From assembly GCA_011799875.1 (NCBI GenBank), contig CM022297.1, positions 542,150,220 to 542,214,219 on the forward strand: 64,000 bases of DNA, in the 5' to 3' direction. The notes beneath the pieces were generated by a model. It ran no database searches, had not been told where the DNA came from, and was given only the letters and a program-made list of their open reading frames with translations. The translations under genes and the position numbers were made by a program. Of the stretch, positions 1 through 9,472 are shown one piece after another (within the stretch, counting starts at the first letter, position 1; each line of letters starts with the position of its first letter). This DNA is from Thinopyrum elongatum. Lineage: Eukaryota; Streptophyta; Magnoliopsida; Poales; Poaceae.

Positions 1-870
1 TACTCATATAATCACCTAAGCAATCAAGCATGTAAGCATTACGTTTCAATTGTCTACTAACATAAGCATTGAAATTTTCTTGTTTAACAATAAAGTTATC
101 AAATTCATCCAAGCATTGACTAGCAGACTTATTATGGGGAATATCACCTTCATCAAATCTATAGAGAGAATTTACCTCCACTACCTATGTTCGAATATCA
201 AGACGATGTATTTCTTCAATAGGTGGTAAATTCTTAACATCTTCAGCTTTAATACCTTTTTCTTTCATCGATTTCTTTGCCTCTTGCATATCTTCAGGAC
301 TGAGAAATAGAATACCCCTTTTCTTTGGAGTTGGCTTTGGAGGTGGTTCGGGAAGAGTCCAATCATTATCATTGCTCAATATATTATTCAATAGCACTTC
401 AGCTTGTTCCACAGTTCGTTCCCTGAAAACACAACCAGCACAACTATCTAGGTGGTCCCTAGAAGCATCGGTTAGTCCATTCTAAAAGATATCAAGTATT
501 TCATTTTTCTTGAGAGGATGATCAGGCAAAGCATTGAGTAATTGGAGAAGCCTCCCCCAAGCTTGTGGGAGACTCTCTTCTTCAATTTGCACAAAATTAA
601 ATATTTCATGTAAGGCAGCTTGTTTCTTATGAGTAGGAAAATATTTTTCAGAGAAGTAATATATCATATTCTGGGGACTACGCACACAACCAGGAGCAAG
701 AGAATTCAACCATATCTTAGCATCACCCTTTAATGAGAAAGGAAACAATTTAAGACTATAGTAATAGCGAATTTTTTCCTCATGAGTAAATAGGGTGGCT
801 ATATCATTGAATTTAGTAAGATGTGCCACAACAGTTTCAGATTCATAACCATGGAAAGGATCGGATTCAA

Positions 871-980
871 GCTATTTTATTTTAAATAATACATTTTTTA
901 TATTAATTTTCATAAATATTACGCTGGATAAAAAAAAAATTCAAAAATAATACACCGTCGGCCCGCTGCAGGCGACTGGG
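871..980 (+). repeat. Left terminal inverted repeat of MULE
   Basis: It matches the reverse complement of 2358-2465 over about 108 bp with a few substitutions and small gaps. Shared blocks are AAATAATACATTTTTT, CATAAATATTACGCTGGA and ACACCGTCGGCCCGCTGCAG. Confidence 0.88.
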
Positions 981-1061
981 TCTACTCGGCCCACAGTAGG
1001 CCGATTGGCCTCCAGTCGGCCTACAGCGGGCCGACTGGCCAGTCGACCGGCTGGTGACTAG

Positions 1062-1119
1062 CCTATCGGCCCACTGTGGGCTGATTAGGTCCTATCGGCC
1101 CACTGTGGGCTGATTGGGT
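1062..1119. repeat. 29-bp direct repeats, GC-rich and palindromic, inside MULE
   Basis: Two tandem 29-bp copies (1062-1090, 1091-1119) each contain the palindrome CCCACTGTGGG. Related GTCGGCC(C/T)GC(A/T)G(C/T)GGGCCGAC units are spread over 957-1175 and 2205-2385, so both subterminal regions of the MULE are made of the same diverged palindromic units. Confidence 0.75.
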
Positions 1120-1195
1120 CCTTCCAGCCTACTATGGGCCGATTGGAGCTAATTAGCTCGCTGTGGGCCGACAGGTGTGCGCGTTCTCCCCTTAC

Positions 1196-1367
1196 TTCCC
1201 GCCATATTTTCTCGGGCCGCCATCTCCCGCCATATTTTCCCGCTCTCTACTTCCCGCCATATTTTCTCGCTTCGGTAGTTCCCGCCATATTTTCCCGCTC
1301 TCTACTTCCCGCCATATTTTCCCACTTTGGTAGTTCCCGCCATATGTTCCCGCCACATTTTTCCCGC
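1196..1367 (+). promoter_or_regulatory. Array of E2F-type binding motifs in MULE
   Basis: Nine exact TTCCCGCC or TTTCCCGC motifs occur in 172 bp: 1196-1203, 1236-1243, 1251-1258, 1279-1286, 1291-1298, 1306-1313, 1334-1341, 1347-1354 and 1360-1367, plus near matches at 1222 and 1376. They sit in a degenerate tandem repeat with the unit TTCCCGCCATATTTTC. TTTSSCGC is the known plant E2F consensus. Binding is inferred. Confidence 0.6.
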
Positions 1368-1479
1368 TTTCTTAGTTCCCGCACTACTAAAAATTTGAAC
1401 TTCACTACATCAGACATCTCGGCTCACCTAAATTTTTTTTCAACAACGACAGACAAGTATTAAGCAACAACTTTAAATA

Positions 1480-1765
1480 TCCGCACTACTAAATATTTGA
1501 CATGTATATATATTACGGAATATTAATGGAGCAACTAAAAAAATTCACACACCTACAAATATATTACAAATACTTGCCAGAGCAACTCCAAATACTGACA
1601 CATCTAAATATTTGACATCGGAGCAACTTCAAATTTTCACACAACTAAATAGTTGACATCTAAATATATTTACGGATACTATCGGAGCAAATAACAATAA
1701 TCACACACCTAATTTATTTCACATCGAAACATATTAACGAATACTACCGGATCAACTACGAAAAA
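1480..1765 (+). repeat. AT-rich degenerate tandem repeat in MULE
   Basis: About four diverged units of roughly 70-80 bp share the blocks CACACACCTA, AATATTTGACAT, ATTACGGATACT and GGAGCAACT. No coding signal is seen. Confidence 0.55.
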
Positions 1766-2357
1766 TAAAATGTGTGTTGAAATATACCCTTGAAGCGTGC
1801 GAGCGAACGACGAACGGCGGCCTTCAATCACCGGAGCCGGAAACTCCACCAAACTGCCGGAGCTTCACCTCCACCACCTCCACCACACTGCCCCAGCTTC
1901 AGCACCACCACCTCCACCTCCACCGCCGCCACAACCTCCTCCAATGTGCTAAAAAAAACTCCAAAAAATGCTCACCACGACCACCATGAGCTACCCCATT
2001 AGTAGATCGAGGTGTCCCTTGGCTCCCCTAACTACGTAGAACACATTCACGGTGCTCAATCCGCAAAAAATGCCTCATTTTGGTGTATAAATTTGAGGCA
2101 TTTCTTGCAAGAAAGAGGAGAAAGAAAGGAGCTGTAGCTAGCCGTGAGGAGTGGGAGAAATGAAGGAGAAAGGAGAGAGGAGGGAGGAGCCAGCCGTTGG
2201 GGTCCCCGCACCCTGTCGACCAGCAGTTGGCCGATCGGCCAGCAGCCGGCCGACAGGGGCACGGGCGCGCCGACAGCCCCTCTCCTGCCTGGCCTGCTCA
2301 GCTGTCGGCCTGTGGTGGGCCGACTAGGCCCAGTCGGCCTGCGGTGGGCTGACTAGG

Positions 2358-2465
2358 CCCAGTCGGCCTGCAGCGGGCCGACGGTGTATTATTTTTGCAA
2401 ATTATTTGTCCAGCGTAATATTTATGAAAATTAATAAAAAAATGTATTATTTAAAAAAAATTAGC
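2358..2465 (-). repeat. Right terminal inverted repeat of MULE
   Basis: Inverted copy of 871-980, ending AAAATTAGC directly before the 9-bp target duplication at 2466-2474. Confidence 0.88.
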
Positions 2466-3082
2466 CAGATTCAACCAAAGTAATTAACTTTGGATCAACA
2501 GAAAATTCATAATCCTTATCGGTAACAAAGATAGGTGAAGTAGCAAACTTAGGATCATATTGCATTCTAGCATTCAAAGATTTTTATTTCCACTTGCCTA
2601 GTAATTTCTTAAGATCATCTCTATCTTTACGAGCAAGAAAGTCCCTAGCTACCTCTCCATCCATAACATAACCCTCAGGTATAACAGGCAATTCATATCT
2701 AGGAGAGCTAGGTCTAATAGGTGTTTCAAAGTGTTCAGTTTCAATAATTTCATCGGTTTCAGAAATATCATCAGTTTCAGCATTAACTCTAGCAATTTGT
2801 TCATCAAGAAATTCGCCCAGTGGCACAGTAGTATCAAGCAGAGTATCATCATAAGCATCAAGCATAGCAGAAGTAGCATCATTCATATTCATAGCAGGAT
2901 TCATAGTAGATGGTGGTGTTGCAAGCTTACTTAAAACAGACGATGAATCAAGTGCAGAGCTAGATGGCAGTTCCTTACCTCCCCTCGTCTTAGAGGGATA
3001 GATCTTGGTTTTTGGATCTTTCAGATTCTTCATAGTGATCAACAGATATAAATCTCAAGTGACTCAGAGAGTAGAGCTATGC

Positions 3083-3100
3083 TCCCCGGCAACGGCACCA
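3083..3100 (-). other. Primer binding site, tRNA-Asp type
   Basis: The plus strand reads TCCCCGGCAACGGCACCA. This matches the 3' end of plant tRNA-Asp(GUC), which ends TCCCCGGCAACGGCGCCA, at 17 of 18 positions. It lies 11 bases from the LTR edge at 3112 and sets the minus-strand orientation. Confidence 0.85.
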
Positions 3101-3111
3101 GAAAAAGGTCT

Positions 3112-4515
3112 AGATAACCTACAAGTATAGGGGATCGCAACAGTTTTTGAGGATAGAGTATTCAACCCAAATTTATTGATTCGACACAAGGGGAGCCAAA
3201 GAATATTCTCAAGTATTAGCAGCTGAGTTGTCAATTCAACCAAACCTCAAAGACTTAATATCTGCAGCAAAGTATTCAGTAGCAAAGTAGTATGGAAGTA
3301 ACGGTAACGGTGGCAAAAGTAACAGTAGCAGTTTTGTAGTGATTGTAACAGTAGCAACGGAAAAGTAACTTAGCGAAGATCAATATGTGAAAAGCTCGTA
3401 GGCAATTGATCAGCGATGGATAATTACGTCGGACGGCATTCATCATGCAACAGTTATCACATAGGGTGACACAGAACTAGCTCCAATCCATCAATGTAGT
3501 GTAGGCATGTATTCCGTATATAGTCATACGTGCTTATGGAAAAGAACTTGCATGACATCTTTTGTCCTACCCTCCCATGGCAACGGGGTCCTAATGGAAA
3601 CTAAGGGATATTAAAGCCTCCTTTTAATAGAGAACCGGACCAAAGCATTAGCACTTAGTGAATACATGAACTCCTCAAACTACGGTAATCACCGGAAAGA
3701 ATCCCAGTTATTGTCACCCTGGGGGATGCGGATCATAACTTGTAATAGGTGTCTACAACTTGCTAGATAGTATCAAGAACACATATATATTCATGAAAAC
3801 ATAATAGGTTCAGATCTGAAATCATGGCACTCGGGCCCTAGTGACAAGCATTAAGCATAGCAAAGTCATAGCAACATCAATCTCAGAACATAGTGGATAC
3901 TAGGGATCAAACACTAACAAAACTAACTCGATTACATGGTAAATCTCATCCAACCCATCATCGTCCAACAAGCCTACGATGGAATTACTCACGCACGGCG
4001 GTGAGCATCATGAAATTGGTGATGGAGGATGGTTGGTGATGACGACGACGTTGATTTCCCCTCTCCGGAGCCCAGAACGGACTCCAGATCTGCCGTCCCG
4101 AGGAAGAACAGGAGGTGGCGGCGGCTCCGTATCGTAGAATGCGATGAACTCTTTTCCTTTATTTTTTTCTCCCTGGATGTGAATATATAGAGTTGGAATT
4201 AGGGTCGAAGGAGGTCTGTGGGGCCCACAAGCCGCCAGGGCGCGCCCTAGTGGGGGAGGGGCGCCCCCTGGCTTGTGGCCAATGGGTGGACCCCCTCTGG
4301 TTTATTCTTTCGCCAATATTTTTTATTATTTCCAAAAATATTCTCCGTAAATTTTCAGGTCAATCCGAGAACTTTTATTTCTGCACAAAAATAACACCAA
4401 GGCAATTCTGCTGAAAACAGCATCAGTCCGGGTTAGTTTCATTCAAATCATGCAAATTAGAGTCCAAAACAAGGGCAAAAGAGTTTGAAAAAGTAGATAC
4501 GATGGAGACGTATCA
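3112..4515 (-). repeat. LTR of Athila-lineage element, 1.40 kb
   Basis: On the minus strand it begins TGATACGTCTCCATCG (at 4515) and ends GGTTATCT (at 3112), where CA is expected; the terminal base is mutated. It includes a TATATA-type promoter element on the minus strand near 4185. It is bounded by a polypurine tract on the upstream side (4516-4529) and a primer site on the downstream side (3083-3100). No second LTR of this family lies in the window. Confidence 0.85.
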
Positions 4516-5092
4516 ACTCCCCCAAGCTTAACCCATTTCTTGTCCTCAAGCAATTCAGTTGACAAACTGAAAGTGACAAAGAAAAACTTTTACAAACTCT
4601 GTTTGATCTTGTTGTTGTAAATATGTCTAACTGATGTTCAGGTTTTCAGCAAAGATTATGGACTAACCACATTCACAATAACATTTAGGTCTCACATTTA
4701 CTCATATCAATGGCATAATCAACTAGCGGGTAATAATAATAAATCTCGGATGACAACACTTTTCTCAAAACAATCATGATATGATATAACAAAATGGTAT
4801 CTCGCTAGCCCTTTCTGAGACCGCAAAACATAAATGCAGAGCACCTCTGAAGAACAAGGACTGACTTGAAATTATAATTCATGGTAAAATAGATCCAGTC
4901 ACAATCATACTCAATATCAATTAATAACAATGCATACAAATGACAGTGGTGCTCTCTAACTGGTGCTTTTTATAAGAGGATGATGACTCAACAATAAAAG
5001 TAAATAGATAGGCCCTTCGCAGAGGAAAGCAGGGATTTGCAGAGGTGCCAGAGCTCGAGTTGTTAAAACAGAGATGAATAAACAGACAATAG
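4516..5092 (-). other. 3' internal region and polypurine tract of Athila-lineage element
   Basis: On the minus strand the sequence directly before the LTR is AAGCTTGGGGGAGT (4529-4516), a polypurine tract. The rest is non-coding internal tail. The stretch at about 4960-5090 (on minus: GAGCTC TGGCACCTCT, then GCGAAGGGCC) is also recognisable at 21745-21860, so the two families share 3' tail sequence. Homology stops at about 5093, where CACTA coding sequence begins. Confidence 0.75.
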
Positions 5093-5883
5093 CAACTGAC
5101 GATAGATTTGTCGAGTGCGTCTTGATTGAATAACTGAAACATCTCTTGAATCTCAACCCACAAATCTTTTGCATGGAAGTAATGTTCTTCCTTGACTTTC
5201 ACCATGAGGGACTCTCGATCGGTCTTTACTGCTTCTGTCATGTACCACCTATGCAAATTGTACATTCTCGTTGGTAGAAGTGGGATCTGCTCAGGCTTGA
5301 CCAGAGGTTGGCCGCGGACATATTTCCATCTTAGTTCCTCCTCTTTAAACACGAGGAGTTCCTCGATGCCAAGGAGTTGTTCAACAGTGAGACCGGCCTC
5401 TTTAGCCTGCCTTCTATGATGGTCGGTTATTACCAGCGGATCGGCGGTACTCACATGTGTTTGTACAATGAGCGGGGGGATTGATTGCACTGCCTGTTCT
5501 CCCAGCTGGGGAACAGTTTTCCCGCTTTTTTTGCCAACTGCTTGGCTCGAGCTCGAGCTCGACTCCTTCTTTTTTTGTGCCTGATATATCTTCTTGATAG
5601 AGCGCTCATAGTCTGAGTCCGTATGCTTGATAGCCGGTTGAGCATTATCAATAAAGTGTTGTATGACATCCTCAGGTACTTTCTCCTTTGGCGGCGGGGG
5701 CGGTGTCGGTCCAAAATGGGACTTCAATTGGGCAGCCACTTCGGCGTTGTTTTCTTCCTCAGTCAGGTGGTAAGGCAAGTTCGGAAGAGGCTTGAGGCTT
5801 GGACCGTATTTGTATTTCTTGCCTGTTGTACCGCTAGCTGCCATAGCTGCAGTGCCTCTCTTCCGCTATTGCTTAGGCGGCAG

Positions 5884-6100
5884 AGCCCGTTGAGGCAGCG
5901 GAGACGGCTGACGCGGTGCCGGACTTGGAGGAGGAGGATTCGGCTGACGCGATGCCGGACTTGGAGGAGGAGGAGGCGGCTGACGCGGTGCCAGACTTGG
6001 AGGAGGAGGAGTCTACTGACACGGCGGCGTACTTGGAGGAGCAGGAGTCGGCTGACGCGGTGGCGGACTTGTTGCAACAGGAGTCGGTGGCCTTGCAAAC
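5884..6100 (-). repeat. 36-bp coding minisatellite (proline-rich repeats)
   Basis: Five to six copies of a 36-bp unit, on the plus strand around GGCTGACGCGGTGCCGGACT followed by TGGAGGAGGAGGA. In the coding minus frame each unit gives 12 residues of the form PPPPSPAPRQPx. Units differ by 1-4 bases. One copy has become a stop codon (CAG to TAG, near 6013). Confidence 0.8.
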
Positions 6101-7954
6101 ACGATGCAATCCTTTTTCCATAGAATGATACGATGTATGGCCTCTCCCAGTGTGCTCTCCTCGTCACCTCCAGGAATGTCAAGCTCTAGCTCGTAATATA
6201 CTGACATCACTTCATCAACCCCGACACGAGCATAGCCAGCTGGAATCGGATTGCAATGGAAGGTTGCTTCAGGGGGATTTGTTAAAGCATAGCCATTCGC
6301 CACCTTCATGGATATGTTCTTCACTTTCCTGTGTATCTCACAAGTAGTCCTATCTTTGATATCATCCACAGGGTATCTAGCCAGCAGTGCATCATCGGCC
6401 AGGGTGGAACCCACGCTGCTTCTCGGCATAGATGGGATGGTGCTATCCAATGCTGGATCGATCTGCTCCTGCTGCCGCTGAGATGCCCTTTCCTGGCTAA
6501 GTGAGTCGATCTGCTCCTGCTGCCACCTGAAAGCGCGTTCCTACTCCAAGTGCTTTGATTCTAGGCCTTCAAGGCGGAGTGCTTCCTCCTTCCTCTGCTC
6601 CTCCTCCAGCTTCCTCTTCTGCTCCTCCTGTTGCTTCTTTCTCGCACGGCTTCTGTAATCGGCATTCCAATCCACAAACCCCTCAAACCACGGAACAACG
6701 CCTTTGCCTCGTGTTCTTCCTGGGTGTTCAGGATTCTTCAGGGCACGTGTAAGCTCGTCGTTCTCTCTGTTGGGCATGAACACCCCCGTTCGAGCTTCTT
6801 CTATTGCAACAAGTAAATCGTCCTGAGCTTTTTTAAGAGTTGCCCGCTCCATAATCAGCCCTGTCTCTGGGTCCAACTTCCCCCCATGCGCATAAAACTA
6901 AGTCCTGCACATGGGGGGCCAGTTCAATGTAACTGGAGTGACCCCTACAGCCATCATCTCTTGCTCAGCGAGATCCCACTTAGGCAGGGCCACCTGGTAG
7001 CCACTTGGCCCCAGAGTATGGTGCCACTTCTTTTTCACAGCATTATTCTTGTTTTGTCTCGACCGTTCCTGAGCTGGTTTCGATTCATTGAACTTCACGA
7101 AAGCGTCCCAGTGATCTCTTGCCTTCTCCAGTGTTCCCTTGAATTCTGGAGTCTGCTTTCCTGCTTTGACGTACGCTTTCCATATATTTTTCTTGTGGGT
7201 GTTGAATGCTATCGCCATCTTTTTAAGAGCACTCTTCCTGACTTTCTTCAGATCTGCATCTGTCAAATTATCTGGTAGGGTGAAATGTGACATGAGCGAT
7301 TCCCAAAGCAGATCTTTTGCTCTTTCGTCGACAAAAGTAACTCATGGATCTCCTTTTGCTGGCTTTTTCCATTCTTGAACGGAGATCGGGATTCGGTCCC
7401 TGACAATAACTCCACATTGACGAGTGAACTTGATCGCATTCTTCCTAGGTTCAAGCAGTTCGCCATTTGATTTGATGGCATCGATGTTGTACTTTACACC
7501 AGGCTGCAACCTTTTGGCCGGGCCTCGAACTGCCTCGTCGCTTGAAGAAGATTTGCTCGATCCGGAGGGCTAAAAGAAGAAAGATCGATTCATTAATATA
7601 TACAAATCAATTAATACATGTAATGATAACCGGATGGCTTATATAATAAATATACCTCGCCGGTCTTTGTTATTTGAAGGACATTTCCATCGTCATCATT
7701 GTTGTCGCCTTCATCTATTCGTTCATCATCATCAAACATCATACCCTCACCCGAAGTGTTTAGATATTGCGAGCCGTCATCATCTGGGCTCGGGGAATGT
7801 ATGATGTCGAATAGAGCCTCTTCTCCTTCTCTGCCGATATTGTCCATATCGTTTATTTAACTAATCTAGAAAAAAGATAAAACAATTTAGTATTCAAATT
7901 AGAATGCATGCAATCAATAAGGAAAAACTGAATCATAGTAGATAATCCAGATAA

Positions 7955-8105
7955 TTAAAATGCATCATCGAATATAATCTCGAATACATCGTCTCGAATA
8001 TTATCGAATAATATAATCTTGAATACATCGTCTCGAATATTATCGAATATAATCTCGAATACATCTCGAGTATTATCACTAATACATCTCGAATATTATC
8101 ATATA
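7955..8105. repeat. AT-rich tandem repeat upstream of CACTA acidic exon
   Basis: Units of about 50 bp built from CTCGAATA and TATCGAATATAATCT repeat about three times between the coding blocks at 7847 and 8120. It is probably an intron of the second CACTA gene. Confidence 0.65.
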
Positions 8106-8524
8106 TATAACATCACTAGCTAATTAACATCACTCGCGGTGGACACCCAAAGAGAAGGAACGATCACAAGATCATAGCTCGGGTGAGATCCCTGAAGAAC
8201 CTGCCAGGTATTGGAGAACCTGATGTCCAACACAACCCTGTAGCGACGGACGTGCTCATCCTCCTCCCTGACACGGTGACGTACCACCTCCGCGGGGGAC
8301 ACCAGCCTCCGCACAGAATGTGGCCCACGCGCCCGCCACCAAAGAAGCACCGGGTCGACGACAGGACCCGGGTTCCTCACCAAGATGCGCGCCCCTGAAG
8401 GTAGCACCTCCCAGTGCCAGCCCGGCGGAGCCCAGTCCCGGACATGGCTCCTCTGAAGTAGGACGTCGTCGCGAACGAGTCGACGGCGAGGATGCGGGCC
8501 GGGCATCGTTGACGTCGAGAACAT

Positions 8525-8806
8525 ATTCTATGCAAATTTAACATTTTTTTAAATACTTGATTGTGATTTTTGTAATTCTTTTTCACTTGATTTTGCAAAT
8601 ACATAACAAACTTTTGCAAATTAATACAACATTAACTAACATTCATCTACCATTTCTATAACTAAAAGTATAAAAAACTAAAAAACATTCATCTAACATT
8701 TCTATATCTAACATTCATCTCACATTTCTATAACTAAAATTATAAAAAACTAAAAAACATTCATCTCTAACATTTCTATAACTAAAAAAAGAAAAAAAGA
8801 AAAGAA

Positions 8807-8839
<33 letters not shown>

Positions 8840-9162
8840 ATGTGTGTGTGGGCTCGATCGGCGAGGGGCGGCCATGGCGGCAGGGGGCGAGGGAGAGGGG
8901 GGGAGAGGGAGGAAAGGGGCTCACAGCGGGGCGACGGCCGGCGAGGCGAGGCGAGTCGACGGCGACGGTGACGGCGACGGCGCGCGAGGTCGAGGAGGAG
9001 GGGGCGGCAAGGTCGATGCGCGACGGCGAGGCGAGGCGAGTCGACGGCGACAGCGACGGCGCGACGGGGCGGCGGGGTGCTCCGGCAGCCTGGCAGCGTC
9101 GAGGTGCGTCGGGGGAAGACTATGAAAACTGGAGATGAGTTCTGAAAATTTGCAAAGTCCCT
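8525..9162 (-). other. 5' region of CACTA second gene, with (TG)n microsatellite
   Basis: Non-coding on inspection. 8540-8790 is AT-rich with repeated ACATTCATCT(A/C) blocks. 8807-8836 is a (TG)n microsatellite. 8850-9110 is a GC-rich, purine-rich stretch (GGCGAGGCGAGTCGACGGCGAC twice, about 8940 and 9031) that reads as a C/T-rich leader on the minus strand. Open frames here run both ways and come from the low-complexity sequence. Confidence 0.55.
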
Positions 9163-9171
9163 GCTTATATA
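9163..9171 (-). promoter_or_regulatory. TATA box for CACTA second gene
   Basis: The minus strand reads TATATAAGC, about 30 bases upstream of a C/T-rich leader and directly downstream of the hairpin array at 9178-9373. Its position fits a Pol II core promoter for the gene at 8524-5093. Confidence 0.5.
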
Positions 9172-9177
9172 CAAACA

Positions 9178-9373
9178 CCTTTAGTCGCGGTTGGTGGCTA
9201 CAACCGCGACTAAAGGTACCCTTTAGACGCGGTTGGTGGCCCCAACCGCGACTAAAGGTCGATTTCGCCAGCCCAAGCGGCGGGAAGAGCAGGCCTTTAG
9301 TCGCGGTTGGTGGCTCCAACCGCGACTAAAGGGCCATTAGTCGCGTTTGGACCCACCAACCGCGACTAAAGGC
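9178..9373. repeat. Array of four TTTAGTCGCGG inverted repeats (CACTA subterminal type)
   Basis: Four back-to-back palindromes of about 38 bp: 9178-9217, 9229-9259, 9293-9332 and 9333-9373. Each is CCTTTAGTCGCGGTTGG, a short loop, and the reverse complement. They resemble CACTA subterminal repeats but lie inside the element. They also differ in type (TCGCGG) from those at its right end (TCCCGG). They may act as transposase sites, as promoter elements, or mark a second element's former end. Confidence 0.8.
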
Positions 9374-9408
9374 CTGTTCCTGGCACGGCGCAGTGTGGTG
9401 GATGTTTA

Positions 9409-9450
9409 GTCCCACCTCGCCCAACGAAGGGCGCCCGCACTGGTTTATAA
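9409..9450 (+). promoter_or_regulatory. snRNA-type promoter: USE plus TATA at Pol III spacing
   Basis: GTCCCACCTCG at 9409-9419 resembles the plant snRNA upstream sequence element (RTCCCACATCG; one difference in the core ten). TTTATAA at 9444-9450 is the TATA-like box. The gap between them is 24 bases. In plant snRNA promoters a gap of about 23-26 bases is typical of Pol III (U6/U3) genes and about 33-34 of Pol II genes. A T7 run ends the downstream unit at 9617-9623. Activity is inferred. Confidence 0.55.
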
Positions 9451-9472
9451 ACCCCGGCGCGGTAGCTCATTC

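Larger units (their letters stand above)
871..2465. mobile_element. Non-autonomous Mutator-like element (MULE), 1,595 bp
   Basis: Long terminal inverted repeats of about 108 bp (871-980 and 2358-2465) begin GCTA(T/A)TTT. They are flanked by a 9-bp target duplication: CGGATTCAA at 862-870 and CAGATTCAA at 2466-2474, 8 of 9 identical. The 9-bp duplication and long TIRs are Mutator hallmarks. No transposase is encoded. The interior holds GC-rich GTCGGCCC-type repeats next to both ends, an array of TTCCCGCC motifs (1196-1367), AT-rich degenerate repeats (1480-1765) and a (CCACCT)-like stretch near 1865-1935. It lies inside a gag gene, and removing it restores the gag frame. Confidence 0.85.
1..3033 (-). 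pseudogene. gag: gag pseudogene of Athila-type retrotransposon, split by a MULE
   Basis: Gag forms the virus-like particle that packages retrotransposon RNA. Translation starts at the ATG at 3033, about 50 bases after the primer site. The N-terminal part has an acidic stretch rich in D/E (about 2700-2830). The conserved retrotransposon gag domain lies at 829-482 with a run GDAKIWLNSL and a region SLPQAWGRLLQLLNALPDHP; a proline/lysine-rich part follows at 412-185. If the MULE (871-2465) and one 9-bp target copy are left out, 1,604 bp in all, the frames at 3033-2584, 829-482 and 412-185 are the same. In-frame stops remain near 2584 (TAA), 482 (TAG) and 185 (TAG), so the gene was dead or decayed apart from the insertion. 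The gag continues beyond the window start. Confidence 0.85.
1..5092 (-). mobile_element. Athila-lineage LTR retrotransposon fragment (Sabrina/WHAM-like)
   Basis: Read on the minus strand this stretch runs: 3' internal tail (5092-4516), one LTR (4515-3112), tRNA-Asp primer site (3100-3083), then gag (from 3033 down to the window edge). No pol is visible because the window starts inside gag. At 5092/5093 the tail is joined directly to transposase coding sequence of the neighbouring CACTA element, with no LTR or TIR at the join, so the element is truncated there. The gag is split by a MULE. The order tail-LTR-primer site-gag around a single LTR is not that of a simple insertion (see findings). 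The family assignment rests on recall of LTR and gag type. Confidence 0.85.
5093..8524 (-). pseudogene. CACTA second gene: Transposase_24-like with Ulp1-like C-terminus, decayed and truncated
   Basis: Read on the minus strand, coding blocks are: 8524-8120 (arginine/proline/tryptophan-rich N-terminal block), 7847-7611 (acidic block starting MDNIGREGEEALFDI), 7500-6541 (Transposase_24-like; SHFTLPDNLTDADLKKVRKS, then KKKWHHTLGPSGYQVALPKW, then a K/E/Q-rich coiled stretch), 6450-5870 (PHPIPAG-type block and proline-rich repeats) and 5844-5093 (acidic/serine block ending DKSIVSCYCL). The last motif begins the Ulp1/C48 cysteine-protease-like region of such genes, but its catalytic part is lost at the 5093 junction. 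In-frame stops occur near 7340, 6013 and 5868. Grass CACTA elements usually carry such a gene beside the transposase; its role is unclear. Confidence 0.75.

Noticed and set aside
4921..5844. Intact 307-residue gene
   Set aside because: The last part is retrotransposon tail read through a junction; the true CACTA protein is truncated at 5093 and has upstream stops.
5623..6123. Arginine-rich protein on the plus strand
   Set aside because: Antisense shadow of the proline-rich coding minisatellite of the CACTA gene.
8782..9174. Genes across the (TG)n and GC-rich leader
   Set aside because: Frames depend on a microsatellite and run in several frames at once.
9178..9373. True end of a second CACTA element
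   Set aside because: No CACTA terminus or 3-bp duplication next to the palindromes; left as a possibility in the findings.
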